Source: UBA1952 sp965246855
GTDB taxonomy: Bacteria; Bacteroidota; Bacteroidia; Chitinophagales; Chitinophagaceae
DNA: 64,000 bases
Direction of reading: 5' to 3'
Assembly: GCA_965246855.1 (NCBI GenBank)
Contig: CBDFFP010000003.1
Location: 372,001-436,000, forward strand
Shown here: one piece after another, positions 32,961-42,138 of the stretch
Layout of the letters: each line of letters starts with the position of its first letter
Position numbering within the stretch: the stretch's first letter is position 1
The notes under the pieces: model-generated
What the model saw: the letters and a program-made list of their open reading frames with translations, nothing else
Told to the model about the DNA's origin: nothing
The model's database searches: none
Program-made: the position numbers and the translations under genes

Positions 32961-34277
32961 TTAAAGTCGCGTTTCTTCTTCGCGGAATGAAATTCCCTCG
33001 GCGGCCAGCCGCTCCAGAACCGGCTCGTAAATCTGCGCCATGTTGGGAATCTGCACGCCTTTGGGGTACGCGCCTGTGCCTTCTTCCAAAAGGATTTCGG
33101 CGAACAAAGCCATCGGCATTCCTACCGTTTTCGCCATCGCGCTGAATAAGCGGTCTTTGCCTTCCAAAGTCATCGTGCTGATGATGCGGTGGCGCTGTCC
33201 GGCCTGCGTGTATTCGGCGTCGTGCACCATCACCACAAGGTCTTTGTCCCGCTCATGCAGCATCCATTTTTCTTCCAAAAGCGGCAGCAAGGCTTCGCCC
33301 ATCGTGCGGGCATCCTGAGGCAAAGCTTTCTCTTCAAAAAGGCCCAGCCATTGCAGCATTCCTTCTGCCATTTCCTTCTCCGGGGCGGAGATAAAATGTC
33401 CGATTTCTTTTCCGCTTATTACTGCGCGGCTCACGTCGGCGTAGGTTTTTGCGTCTTCGGGGAGATGCTTGTTTTCGTCCGTCCAGCCCAGCGCAATCAC
33501 CGCGTCCCAGCCCTTGCAGAAATCGGGGTGGCGCAGTGTGGCGCGCATAAAAGTTTTGGCGTCGGGCGTGTGATAGAGGGCAGGGTAGCGCACCGAATCG
33601 CGGTTAGGGTAGAAGGCCAGATTTCCGTAGCCGTCCACCGGAATTTCGCCTGCGTTTTCGTAGAGCTTTTCGTAGGGAACAAACACTTCTTTGCCGTTCT
33701 CTTCATAGCGCGCACCGCCCGTCCCGGCCAGCAGAATATTGCGTGGATTCCAGGCGATTTTGTAGTGCCACGGATTGTCGTCGCTCGCCGGGGCTACCAA
33801 GCCGCCGCAATAGCTTTTAAAGGAAGTAACCACGCCGCCTTCTGCGCTGATGCGTTGCGCAATCTGCGCCGCGCTCATGTGGTCGATGCCGGGGTCAAGG
33901 CCCATTTCGCAAAGGAAAAGCAGTCCTTTCGCGCGCGCTTCATCACTAAGGAGCAGCATTTCGGGGGAAGCGTAGGAAGAGGTGATCAGGTTTTTGCCGA
34001 AGGCCAGACAGTCTTGCGCCAGAAGCAGATGCAAATGCGGCGGCATCAGGCTCAGCACGATATCGGCGGCCTGCACCAGCGGTTGGCGGGTGGCAGCGTC
34101 GGTAATGTCAATAGCCTGCGCCACACCGCGTGGACGGCCCGCAATTTTCTCCTCAATCGCCGCGAGGCTGCCATCTGCCACCACCACACGCCAGCCATGT
34201 GTTTCGGCGTGCGTCAGCAGGTAATGAATCAGATAGGTGGAGGATTTGCCGGCCCCGGCAACGAGAATGTTTTTCAT
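32961..34277 (-). CDS. Saccharopine dehydrogenase-like (Lys9-type) oxidoreductase
   Basis: 438 residues. Rossmann start MKNILVAGAGKSSTYLIHYL, followed by SLMPPHLHLLLAQDCLAFGK and LCEMGLDPGIDHM, the hallmark of the saccharopine dehydrogenase (glutamate-forming)/carboxynorspermidine synthase group. It could serve lysine breakdown or polyamine synthesis; sequence alone does not decide. TATTTTTG (34291-34298) lies 13 bases before the ATG. First gene of a three-gene unit. Confidence 0.88.
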   Translation of the reverse strand: MKNILVAGAGKSSTYLIHYLLTHAETHGWRVVVADGSLAAIEEKIAGRPRGVAQAIDITDAATRQPLVQAADIVLSLMPPHLHLLLAQDCLAFGKNLITSSYASPEMLLLSDEARAKGLLFLCEMGLDPGIDHMSAAQIAQRISAEGGVVTSFKSYCGGLVAPASDDNPWHYKIAWNPRNILLAGTGGARYEENGKEVFVPYEKLYENAGEIPVDGYGNLAFYPNRDSVRYPALYHTPDAKTFMRATLRHPDFCKGWDAVIALGWTDENKHLPEDAKTYADVSRAVISGKEIGHFISAPEKEMAEGMLQWLGLFEEKALPQDARTMGEALLPLLEEKWMLHERDKDLVVMVHDAEYTQAGQRHRIISTMTLEGKDRLFSAMAKTVGMPMALFAEILLEEGTGAYPKGVQIPNMAQIYEPVLERLAAEGISFREEETRL

Positions 34278-34417
34278 GGCGGAAAGGGCGCAAAAATAGG
34301 AAAGCGAGTTAGGAGCGAGGGGTCAAGTGTCAAGACGCAGGACTTTCTGCTAATCACTTTCCACTTTCTACCCCGCAGCTTGCGCCTTGATACCTTCTGC
34401 TTGATACTTTTGCGCTC

Positions 34418-35518
34418 ATGCAAAACCAAAACCCGGCGTATCTCATTCTGGAAGACGGCACGACGCTGGAAGGTATTTCCTTTGGTGCAGGTGGTACACG
34501 CGGCGGCGAAATCTGCTTCAACACCGGCATGACGGGCTATCAGGAAGTGTTTACTGACCCATCCTATACCGGACAGGTTTTGGTGATGAACAACGCCTAC
34601 GTGGGCAACTACGGCATCCACGAAAAAGACATTGAGAGCGATCGTGTAACCATCTCGGCGCTGGTCTGCAAAAACATCTCTGACCGCTTTAGCCGGATGA
34701 CCGCTGCCGGTACGCTGGAAGATTATCTGCGCGCCCACAACATCATTGCCGTTCACGGCGTGGACACCCGCGCACTGGTGCAGCACATCCGTACCAAAGG
34801 GGCGATGAACGGCATTGTCACCACCGAAAAACCCGACAGCAAAAACATTCAGGAAGCCCTGCAAAAAGTGCCCAAAATGGAAGGTCTGGATTTGGCGAGT
34901 GGGGTAGGAACACAGGAGGCATATTTTTTTGGAAAAGAGGATGCGCCCTACCGCGTAGCGGTGGTGGACTTTGGCGTGAAGCGCAACATCCTGCAATGCC
35001 TTTCTGACGAGGGCAGCTACCTGAAAGTGTTTCCTGCAGCTACGGAACCAGAAGAAATCCTTGCTTTTAATCCCGATGGTATTTTCATCTCCAACGGCCC
35101 CGGCGACCCAGCGGCGATGGAAGTAGCGGCGAAGAAAATTGCCGTTCTTTTAGAAAAGAAAACGCCGCTCTTTGGCATCTGCCTCGGTCATCAGCTTTTG
35201 GCGCGCGCGTCGGGCATCCAGACCTTTAAGATGCACCACGGACACCGCGGACTGAACCACCCGGTGAAAAACCTGCGCACCGGCCTCAGCGAGATTACCA
35301 CACAAAATCACGGCTTTGGTGTGTCTCCCGAATCAGTGGCCGCATCGGCTCATGTGGAGGTAACACACATCAACCTTAATGACGGCTCTGTGGAAGGCAT
35401 TCGCCGTACCGATATTCCTGCTTTCTCCGTTCAATACCACCCCGAGAGCACACCCGGCTCCCACGACAGCCGCTACCTGTTCCGGGAGTTTTTTGAGCTG
35501 ATGAAAAACAGGGATTAG
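34418..35518 (+). CDS. carA: Carbamoyl-phosphate synthase small subunit
   Basis: Glutaminase subunit that supplies ammonia to CarB for arginine and pyrimidine synthesis. 366 residues. N-terminal domain FNTGMTGYQEVFTDPSYTGQ; glutaminase triad Cys in FGICLGHQLLA (about 255-258), and His/Glu in YHPESTPGSHDS (about 341). TACTTTTG (34405-34412) ends five bases before the ATG. carB is not adjacent. Confidence 0.97.
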   Translation: MQNQNPAYLILEDGTTLEGISFGAGGTRGGEICFNTGMTGYQEVFTDPSYTGQVLVMNNAYVGNYGIHEKDIESDRVTISALVCKNISDRFSRMTAAGTLEDYLRAHNIIAVHGVDTRALVQHIRTKGAMNGIVTTEKPDSKNIQEALQKVPKMEGLDLASGVGTQEAYFFGKEDAPYRVAVVDFGVKRNILQCLSDEGSYLKVFPAATEPEEILAFNPDGIFISNGPGDPAAMEVAAKKIAVLLEKKTPLFGICLGHQLLARASGIQTFKMHHGHRGLNHPVKNLRTGLSEITTQNHGFGVSPESVAASAHVEVTHINLNDGSVEGIRRTDIPAFSVQYHPESTPGSHDSRYLFREFFELMKNRD

Positions 35519-35587
35519 GTACTAGGTATAAGGGAGTAGGGACGACTATGATTATTCACGTCCTTGCCAAAATGTCTCCCTCCACCG

Positions 35588-35643
35588 CTCCTTCTCCTTC
35601 TCCTTCTCCTTCTCCTTCTCCTTCTCCTTCTCCTTCTCCTTCT
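35588..35643 (+). repeat. Hexanucleotide microsatellite (cttctc)n
   Basis: Eight perfect cttctc units from 35591 to 35638 with partial units on both sides, in the leader region about 60 bases before the threonine dehydrogenase gene. Flanked by inverted gtactaggtataaggg / cctagtaccta words (35513-35548 and 35655-35702). Length variation by slippage could alter spacing upstream of the gene. Confidence 0.85.
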
Positions 35644-35703
35644 TTATGTAACCCCTAGTCCCTCACACCTTAGTACCCAGTCCCTCACACCCTAGTACCT
35701 AAA

Positions 35704-36648
35704 ATGACTCGTATTCTTATCCTCGGTGCCTGCGGGCAGATTGGCGTTGAACTGACTTTGGCGCTGCGCCAGAAGCACGGCAATGAACATGTTTTTGCCA
35801 CCGACCTCGCAGAAGAACACCCGCTGCTGCGCGGCACCGGTCCTTTCCGGAAGCTGGACGCGACGGACAAGAGTGGGATTCAGGGCTTTGTGAAGGAGAA
35901 TGGAATTACGCAGATTTACCTCCTCGCCGCACTGCTTTCGGCCACGGGAGAGAAGATGCCACTGAAGGCGTGGGACATCAACATGACCTCCCTGTTGCAG
36001 GTGCTGGAGATTGGGGTGGAAGAGAAATTGGAGCGGATTTTCTGGCCTTCCTCCATCGCCGTTTTTGGCCCCACAACACCCAAGACAGCCACGCCGCAGG
36101 AGACGGTTGCGGAACCGGCGACGGTCTATGGCATCTCCAAATACGCAGGCGAATTGTGGTGTCAGTACTACTTCCACCGCTATGGTCTGGACGTGCGTTC
36201 CATTCGCTATCCGGGCCTTATTTCGTGGAAAGGCCAGCCGGGCGGCGGAACAACGGACTATGCGGTGGCTATCTATCATGAAGCGCTTTCCAAAGGCGCT
36301 TACACCTCCTTTCTGGATGCCGATACGCGCCTGCCGATGATGTACATGGACGATGCCATCCGTGCCACGATTGACCTTATGGAAGCGCCCGCCGAAAAGC
36401 TTTCCACGCGCATGGCCTACAACATTGCCGGGATGAGTTTTTCGCCGGAAGAAGTGGGGAAAAGCATCCAAAAGCACCTGCCCGACTTTACTCTTTCCTA
36501 CGCGCCCGATTACCGCCAACCCATTGCCGAAAGCTGGCCCCAAAGCATTGACGACGCCACTGCCCGCCGCGACTGGGGCTGGAAAGCGGAATTTGATTTA
36601 GAGAAAATGACGGCGGAAATGCTGAAGAATTTAGGGAATAGGGAATAA
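35704..36648 (+). CDS. SDR-type L-threonine 3-dehydrogenase
   Basis: 314 residues. NAD-binding LILGACGQIGVELTLAL, catalytic YGISKYAGE (YxxxK) and the segment GQPGGGTTDYAVAIYHEAL followed by DTRLPMMYMDDAIRATIDLM, which is distinctive of the short-chain (epimerase-like) threonine dehydrogenases of animals and Bacteroidetes. Oxidises threonine to 2-amino-3-ketobutyrate. A KBL partner gene is not adjacent. The cttctc microsatellite lies just upstream. Confidence 0.88.
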   Translation: MTRILILGACGQIGVELTLALRQKHGNEHVFATDLAEEHPLLRGTGPFRKLDATDKSGIQGFVKENGITQIYLLAALLSATGEKMPLKAWDINMTSLLQVLEIGVEEKLERIFWPSSIAVFGPTTPKTATPQETVAEPATVYGISKYAGELWCQYYFHRYGLDVRSIRYPGLISWKGQPGGGTTDYAVAIYHEALSKGAYTSFLDADTRLPMMYMDDAIRATIDLMEAPAEKLSTRMAYNIAGMSFSPEEVGKSIQKHLPDFTLSYAPDYRQPIAESWPQSIDDATARRDWGWKAEFDLEKMTAEMLKNLGNRE

Positions 36649-36651
36649 AAT

Positions 36652-36755
36652 GCGGGTCATTCCGAGCGCAGAGCGAGGAATCTCACCCACGTTTAGAAAT
36701 AGCAGGTCAGGCACACCAAACGCGAGATCTCTCCCTATCGGTCGAGATGACCCGC
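36652..36755. repeat. Dispersed inverted-repeat element
   Basis: Begins gcgggtcattccgagcgcag, returns as gcgagatctctccctatcgg then tcgagatgacccgc. Same family as the 17.9-19.1 kb cluster, here bracketed by ttagggaatagggaat and attccctaatccctg words. Confidence 0.85.
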
Positions 36756-36793
36756 GTTTTATATCCTTAATCCCCATTCCCTAATCCCTGTTT

Positions 36794-37486
36794 ATGAAAC
36801 ACCTTGTTGTCCTTTCCGGTGCAGGTATTTCTGCCGAAAGCGGCCTCAAAACCTTCCGCGATTCTGATGGATTGTGGGAGAATTATGCGATTGAAGACGT
36901 GGCTACGCCGCGCGCTTTTGTCAAAAATCCAACGCTCGTAAACCGCTTCTACAATGAGCGGCGCAAGCAAGTGGGAGAAGCCCAACCCAACGCCGCCCAC
37001 CGCGCGCTGGCCGCACTGGAGGCGGATTTTAAGGTTACCATCATTACCCAAAACATCGACGACCTGCACGAGCGCGGCGGCTCCACCAATGTCCTTCATC
37101 TGCACGGCGAAATCTTCAAGAAACGCAGCGCCAAACAACACCACGACGATGCGCTGGCCGTGCCCGTAACCGATGACATCCCCGAAGGCGACAAAGCGCC
37201 CGACGGCAGCCTGTGGCGACCCCATATCGTTTGGTTTGAGGAAGATGTTCCGGCACTTCCTTTGGCGGCGCATTTGGTTTCTACGGCGGACGCTTTTCTG
37301 TTGGTAGGAACGTCCTTGCAGGTTTATCCCGCTGCCGGATTGATTCATTACGTCCACGCGGGCGTTCCCAAGTTTTTGGTGGATCAAAACGTGCCGCTTA
37401 TCCATGACCGCAGCACGTGGACGATTATCGCCAAGCCCGCAACAGAAGGAATACCACTTGCTGCTGAAAAACTGCGAAACCTGTGA
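36794..37486 (+). CDS. Sirtuin NAD-dependent protein deacylase, class III-like, without zinc cysteines
   Basis: 230 residues. NAD-binding SGAGISAESGLKTFRD (about 7-22), TQNIDDLHERGG (about 79-90) and catalytic LHLHG. The NRFYNERR segment supplies the Tyr and Arg that in SIRT5/CobB recognise succinyl and malonyl groups, so desuccinylation is plausible. The four zinc cysteines expected between LHGEIFKKRS and RPHIVWF are all missing; charged residues take their place. Cytoplasmic. Confidence 0.88.
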   Translation: MKHLVVLSGAGISAESGLKTFRDSDGLWENYAIEDVATPRAFVKNPTLVNRFYNERRKQVGEAQPNAAHRALAALEADFKVTIITQNIDDLHERGGSTNVLHLHGEIFKKRSAKQHHDDALAVPVTDDIPEGDKAPDGSLWRPHIVWFEEDVPALPLAAHLVSTADAFLLVGTSLQVYPAAGLIHYVHAGVPKFLVDQNVPLIHDRSTWTIIAKPATEGIPLAAEKLRNL

Positions 37487-37490
37487 GCCT

Positions 37491-37529
37491 CTGCGTCTTT
37501 GCGAGAGACAGCCTCTCGCAGAGGCGCAG
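37491..37529. terminator. Hairpin between convergent sirtuin and rlmI-like genes
   Basis: Arms ctgcgtctttgcgagag (37491-37507) and ctctcgcagaggcgcag (37513-37529), complementary at 15 of 17 positions, five-base loop. It sits between the two stop codons. No T-run, so it may be a dispersed repeat acting as a terminator. Confidence 0.55.
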
Positions 37530-37535
37530 AAAGGT

Positions 37536-38714
37536 TTATAAAGCCTGCACAATCAGAAACTTGAGGTATTGCGTCGCCGGTATGCCCCACACAATCGGGT
37601 GGTCTGCCGACTGCGTTTGCCAGCACACTTGGCGGAGTGTGCGCCGCGCGTCTTTCGCCGCCATGCGAACCGTGTCTAAGAACATTTCCGGGCCGACCAA
37701 GTGCGTGCAGGAAGACGTCACCAGAAACCCGCCGGGCTTCACCAGTTTCAGTCCGCGCAGGTTGATTTCCTTATAGCCCGTAATTGCCTTTTGAATTGTT
37801 TCGCGGCTTTTGGTGAAGGCAGGTGGGTCTAGCATCACCACGTCGTATTGCCGACCTTCTTTACCCCAACTTTTGAGTACGTCAAAGGCGTTGGCTGTTT
37901 CAAACTTCACCACGTCGGCGAGGTTATTCAGTTCCGCATTCCGGTTTGCTTGCCGCACGGCATCTTCCGAAATATCCAGTCCCAGAACGCTTTTTGCGCC
38001 GTAGTACGCGGCGTGGATTTCAAAGGTTCCGGTGTAGGTAAAAGCGCCCAGCACGTCGGCTCCTTTCACGATTTTTTCGGTAGCGCGGCGGTTGTCTTGC
38101 TGGTCGAGGAAGTAGCCGGTTTTCTGCCCGGTTTCCAGATTTACGTGGAAGCGCAGGCCGTTCTCGGTGATGATGATATTGGGGTCAAAAGGCGCGGAGA
38201 GAAAGCCCTTTTGCTGTGGCATTCCTTCCAGCGTGCGCACCGGCACATCGTTGCGCTCCATGATGCCCGCAGGCTTAAAGATGCTTTCCAGCGCCGCTAC
38301 GATTTCCCCCTTCCACTTGTCCATACCCAGCGCCAGCGTTTGGAGGGAAAAGTAGTTTCCGAACTTGTCGATAATCAGCGCGGGCAGGCCGTCGGCTTCG
38401 CCAAAAACGAGGCGGCAGTTTTCGGTGTAGCCCAACTGCTGCCGGTATTTCCATGCCTCTTCAATCTTCCGGTGAAAAAAAGCTGCGTCTATCTCTTCCG
38501 CGCGATTGCGGGTCAGCAAGCGCACCTCTATCTGCGAGGCCGGATTGTAATAGCCTTTCCCCACAAAAGAGCCGTTGGAAGAAAGCACTTCCACAATATC
38601 GCCGGGCGCGGCATCGCCTTCGCGGGTGTTGATTTCGTTGGCGAAAATCCAAGGGTGACCGTTGGCTATCCGGTCAGTAATCTTTTTACGCAGGAAAAAG
38701 CGAGCAGCAGTCAT
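37536..38714 (-). CDS. RlmI/RlmK-like 23S rRNA (cytosine-C5) methyltransferase
   Basis: 392 residues from the ATG at 38714. N-terminal PUA-type segment (HPWIFANEINTREGDAAPGD), middle domain FGEADGLPALIIDKFG, and the methylase core with ETGQKTGYFLDQQDNRR, VLGAFTYTGTFEIHA, VLGLDIS and the catalytic-loop motif VMLDPPAFTKS. RlmI-type enzymes methylate cytosines in 23S rRNA; the exact position is not given by sequence. TACTTTCG (38719-38726) ends four bases before the start, back to back with the metG promoter. Confidence 0.88.
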   Translation of the reverse strand: MTAARFFLRKKITDRIANGHPWIFANEINTREGDAAPGDIVEVLSSNGSFVGKGYYNPASQIEVRLLTRNRAEEIDAAFFHRKIEEAWKYRQQLGYTENCRLVFGEADGLPALIIDKFGNYFSLQTLALGMDKWKGEIVAALESIFKPAGIMERNDVPVRTLEGMPQQKGFLSAPFDPNIIITENGLRFHVNLETGQKTGYFLDQQDNRRATEKIVKGADVLGAFTYTGTFEIHAAYYGAKSVLGLDISEDAVRQANRNAELNNLADVVKFETANAFDVLKSWGKEGRQYDVVMLDPPAFTKSRETIQKAITGYKEINLRGLKLVKPGGFLVTSSCTHLVGPEMFLDTVRMAAKDARRTLRQVCWQTQSADHPIVWGIPATQYLKFLIVQAL

Positions 38715-38718
38715 GGCG

Positions 38719-38752
38719 CGAAAGTAGGGACGGGCGCAGCGTCCTATTTTCG
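38719..38752. promoter_or_regulatory. Back-to-back promoters of the rlmI-like gene and metG
   Basis: Only 42 bases separate the two start codons. Minus-strand TACTTTCG (38719-38726) and plus-strand TATTTTCG (38745-38752) each end four bases from their start codon. Their -33 regions must therefore lie within each other's transcribed area, so the two promoters should compete. Confidence 0.7.
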
Positions 38753-38756
38753 CGCC

Positions 38757-40847
38757 ATGAATTTTAAGCGCCACCTTGTAACCGCCGCTTTGCCGTATGC
38801 CAACGGCCCGGTTCACATCGGCCACCTTGCGGGCTGCTACCTGCCTGCGGATATTTATGTGCGTTTCCTGCGTTCCCGGAAGGAAGATGTGAAGTTTATT
38901 TGCGGCTCCGATGAACACGGCGTTCCTATTACCATCCGCGCGATGAAGGAAGGCATTACGCCGCAAGAAGTGGTGGACAGGTACCACAAGATTATCGGCG
39001 AAAGCTTTGCCGGAATGGGCATCACCTTTGACATTTATTCCCGCACCTCTTCGGAAACGCACCGGGAGCTTTCGCAGGAATTCTTTCAAAACCTCTACGA
39101 AAAAGGATTGTTTGAAGTGCGCGAAAGCGAGCAGTTCTACGACCCGGAAAAAAAGATGTTTCTGGCTGACCGCTACATCGTTGGAACCTGCCCGGTGTGT
39201 GGAAACGAAGCAGCTTACGGCGACCAATGCGAGAAGTGCGGCTCTACGCTTTCGCCCGAGCAACTGATAAATCCACACAGCGCGCTGAGCAATGTGCCGC
39301 CCATCAAGAAGACCACGAAGCACTGGTTTTTCCCGCTAAATGACTATGAGCCGTGGCTGAAAGAATGGTTGGTGGAAGGCAAAAAGGATGAATGGAAACC
39401 CAATGTTTACGGCCAGTGCAAAAGCTGGATCGATGCCGGATTGCAACCCCGCGCGATGACCCGCGACAGCAACTGGGGCGTTCCCGTGCCGCTGCCCGAT
39501 GCCGAAGGAAAAGTGCTGTACGTGTGGTTTGACGCGCCCATCGGCTATATCTCTGCTACAAAAGACCTTACGCCCAATTGGGAGCAATATTGGAAGAGCG
39601 AAGACACCAAGCTGGTGCATTTTATTGGTAAGGACAACATCGTTTTCCACTGCATCATTTTCCCGTCCATGCTCAAAGCGCACGGCGACTATGTATTGCC
39701 TGAAAGCGTTCCGGCCAATGAGTTTTTGAACATTGAAGGACAGAAGGTAAGCACCTCGCGCAACTGGGCTGTGTGGGTGGATGAATACCTGCGCGACTTT
39801 CCCGACATGCAGGACGCGTTGCGTTATGTACTCTGTGCCAACGCACCGGAAACGAAGGACAACGACTTTACGTGGAAGGAGTTTGGTGAGCGCGTAAACG
39901 GCGAATTGGTGGCCGTGTTTGGCAACTTCGTAAACCGCGCAATGGTGCTGACCCACAAGCTGTGTAAAGGCCGCGTACCGCCCATTCACGGAGACATTCT
40001 GGACGATACTGACCGGGCAGTTTTTGAAGCCATCCAAGAAGCGAAAACGCAGATAGAGACTGCCATCAGCGAATATCGTTTCCGGGAAGGGCTGGCGGCG
40101 ATGATGAATCTGGCCCGCGTGGGGAACAAGTATTTGCAGGAAAAAGCGCCGTGGAGCCTTTCCAAGACGCCGGAAGCGCAGGCGGAGAACCAAAAGAAGA
40201 TTGAAAACTGCTTGCACGTTTGCCTGCAGTTGAGCGCCAATCTCGCCATCTTCTGCAACCCGTTTTTGCCGTTCACGGCGCAGAAGCTGTTGAAGCAATT
40301 CAAGGTGGTGGAGCGGATGCTTTTCTGGGAAAACGCGGGAAGCATGGAACTCCTCAAAATCAATTACCCTTTGCCGGAGCCGCAGTTGCTGTTTCGCAAA
40401 ATAGAAGCCGAAGAAATCACCCGACAAATGGAAAAACTCCAGCAAAACGCCACGCAATCTGCTGCGCCTGCACCCGCAGAAACGCCGCAAAAAGAAGTTG
40501 ATGCACCCACTACGAAAGCGGTAATCACCTTTGACGATTTCGCCAGGATAGACCTGCGTGCCGGAAAAATCCTTGCTGCCGAAAAAGTAGAGAAAGCAGA
40601 CAAGCTGTTGAAGCTTTCCGTGGATTTAGGAGAAGCCCAACCGCGCACCATTGTTTCCGGCATTGCGCAGCATTTCTCGCCGGAAGAAATTGTGGGAAAG
40701 CTGGTTACCGTTGTGGCCAACCTCGCGCCCCGGAAAATGCGCGGCATTGAAAGCCAGGGGATGATTCTAATGGCCGGAGACGCGGACGGGAAGCTGGTGT
40801 TTGTGTCGCCGGTAAGTGACGTTCCGGGTGGAAGCGAAGTGCGATAA
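38757..40847 (+). CDS. metG: Methionine--tRNA ligase
   Basis: 696 residues. HIGH motif in GPVHIGHLAG (about 20-23), zinc-knuckle cysteines CPVCGNEAAYGDQCEKC (about 144-160), KMSKS-equivalent GQKVSTSRN (about 329-335) and a C-terminal EMAPII/Arc1-like tRNA-binding domain (about 590-696, FARIDLRAGKILAAEKVEKA). Needed for elongation and initiation. A frame extending back to 37848 is open but antisense to the rlmI-like gene and crosses the promoter, so the ATG at 38757 is taken. Confidence 0.97.
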   Translation: MNFKRHLVTAALPYANGPVHIGHLAGCYLPADIYVRFLRSRKEDVKFICGSDEHGVPITIRAMKEGITPQEVVDRYHKIIGESFAGMGITFDIYSRTSSETHRELSQEFFQNLYEKGLFEVRESEQFYDPEKKMFLADRYIVGTCPVCGNEAAYGDQCEKCGSTLSPEQLINPHSALSNVPPIKKTTKHWFFPLNDYEPWLKEWLVEGKKDEWKPNVYGQCKSWIDAGLQPRAMTRDSNWGVPVPLPDAEGKVLYVWFDAPIGYISATKDLTPNWEQYWKSEDTKLVHFIGKDNIVFHCIIFPSMLKAHGDYVLPESVPANEFLNIEGQKVSTSRNWAVWVDEYLRDFPDMQDALRYVLCANAPETKDNDFTWKEFGERVNGELVAVFGNFVNRAMVLTHKLCKGRVPPIHGDILDDTDRAVFEAIQEAKTQIETAISEYRFREGLAAMMNLARVGNKYLQEKAPWSLSKTPEAQAENQKKIENCLHVCLQLSANLAIFCNPFLPFTAQKLLKQFKVVERMLFWENAGSMELLKINYPLPEPQLLFRKIEAEEITRQMEKLQQNATQSAAPAPAETPQKEVDAPTTKAVITFDDFARIDLRAGKILAAEKVEKADKLLKLSVDLGEAQPRTIVSGIAQHFSPEEIVGKLVTVVANLAPRKMRGIESQGMILMAGDADGKLVFVSPVSDVPGGSEVR

Positions 40848-40856
40848 TAAATTCCT

Positions 40857-42077
40857 TTGAAAAACATCGCTATTATCGGCGCAGGCGCGGCGGGATGTTT
40901 CGCTGCGGCCAACCTGCCGAAGTCGGATGCCTACCGCGTTACCCTCTACGAGAAGACCGGAAAAGCCTTGCAAAAAGTGCGCGCATCGGGTGGGGGACGC
41001 TGCAACGTAACGCACAATCTCTTTGATATTTCCGAGCTTACTAACCGCTATCCGCGCGGCCCGCGCTGGCTTAAAAAACCGCTGCACCGCTTCGGCCCGC
41101 AACAGACGATTGACTGGTTTGCGGCGCGCGGCGTGGCGCTCAAAACGGAAGTCGACGGGCGCATGTTTCCCACCACCGATTCTTCCGAAACCATCGCAAC
41201 GGCTATCTGGGAAACAGTGCTAAAAAACGGCACGGAAATCCGCTTTCACCACAAGCTGCAAAGCCTGCGGAAGGAAGGAGAAAAATGGATTTTGAATTTT
41301 GGTGAAGAAACGTCCGTCTTGGCGGATGCGGTGCTGATAACCACCGGCGGCAGTCCGCAGGAAAGCGGCTACGAACTGCTGCGAAGTTTAGGCCACGCTA
41401 TTGAATCCCCTGTTCCTTCGCTGTTTACATTCAACATGCCCAGTAACCCTATCACGGCATTGATGGGCGTCGCCGTAACGGATGCGAAAGTGAAAATTGG
41501 GGGAACAAAAATAGAAACGTCCGGCCCGCTGCTAATAACACATTGGGGTATGAGTGGGCCGGCCATTCTGCGCGCGTCGGCTTGGGGCGCACGAGAATTA
41601 GCACAAAGAGAATACCGCTTCAGCGCGTTGATAAATTGGGTTCCCGACTACGACGAAATTTCTTTGAAGGAAAGATTCGCTCTGCTCCGGCAGCAGGAAG
41701 GAAAGCAATTGGTTTGGAGTAAAAATTCGTTTGAGTTTCCAAAAAGGTTGTGGCAATTTTTTCTGGAAAACTGCGGCGTTGGGTTGGATGCAACGTGGGC
41801 AACACTCCCCGCTGCACCGCAACGAAAGCTGTTGGAAAAGCTTCTCCGCGACGTCTATGAAGTTTCTGGAAAAACCACTTTTAAAGAAGAATTCGTTACC
41901 TGCGGCGGTGTCTCATTGAAAGAAGTTTCCCCTGAAACGGGCGAAAGCAGATTGCATTCCGGCCTGTATTTCGCAGGAGAAGTAGTAGACGTGGACGGCA
42001 TAACCGGCGGTTTTAATTTTCAAAACGCATGGGCAGGCGGCTGGATTGTGGCGCAGGCGATGCGTGAGGCGGATTGA
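40857..42077 (+). CDS. HI0933/BaiN-like NAD(P)/FAD-dependent oxidoreductase
   Basis: 406 residues. Dinucleotide-binding IAIIGAGAAGCFAAANL, the family motif KVRASGGGRCNVTHN (about 40-54), ITTGGSPQESGYELLRSLGH and the C-terminal FAGEVVDVDGITGGFNFQNAWAGG define the HI0933-like flavoproteins. Physiological reaction uncertain. Start codon is a TTG ten bases after metG, so it is probably translated from the same message. The gene body is somewhat more AT-rich than metG. Confidence 0.88.
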   Translation: MKNIAIIGAGAAGCFAAANLPKSDAYRVTLYEKTGKALQKVRASGGGRCNVTHNLFDISELTNRYPRGPRWLKKPLHRFGPQQTIDWFAARGVALKTEVDGRMFPTTDSSETIATAIWETVLKNGTEIRFHHKLQSLRKEGEKWILNFGEETSVLADAVLITTGGSPQESGYELLRSLGHAIESPVPSLFTFNMPSNPITALMGVAVTDAKVKIGGTKIETSGPLLITHWGMSGPAILRASAWGARELAQREYRFSALINWVPDYDEISLKERFALLRQQEGKQLVWSKNSFEFPKRLWQFFLENCGVGLDATWATLPAAPQRKLLEKLLRDVYEVSGKTTFKEEFVTCGGVSLKEVSPETGESRLHSGLYFAGEVVDVDGITGGFNFQNAWAGGWIVAQAMREAD

Positions 42078-42138
42078 AGTATTGAGGAGAAAATATCAAA
42101 ACGATCTGACGCTCAGCTTTTGGTTCTTGGCTTCTATT

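Noticed and set aside
37848..40847. 999-codon open frame covering metG and 900 bases upstream
   Set aside because: The first 300 codons are antisense to the rlmI-like gene and cross both promoters. Homology and the TATTTTCG box place the start at 38757.
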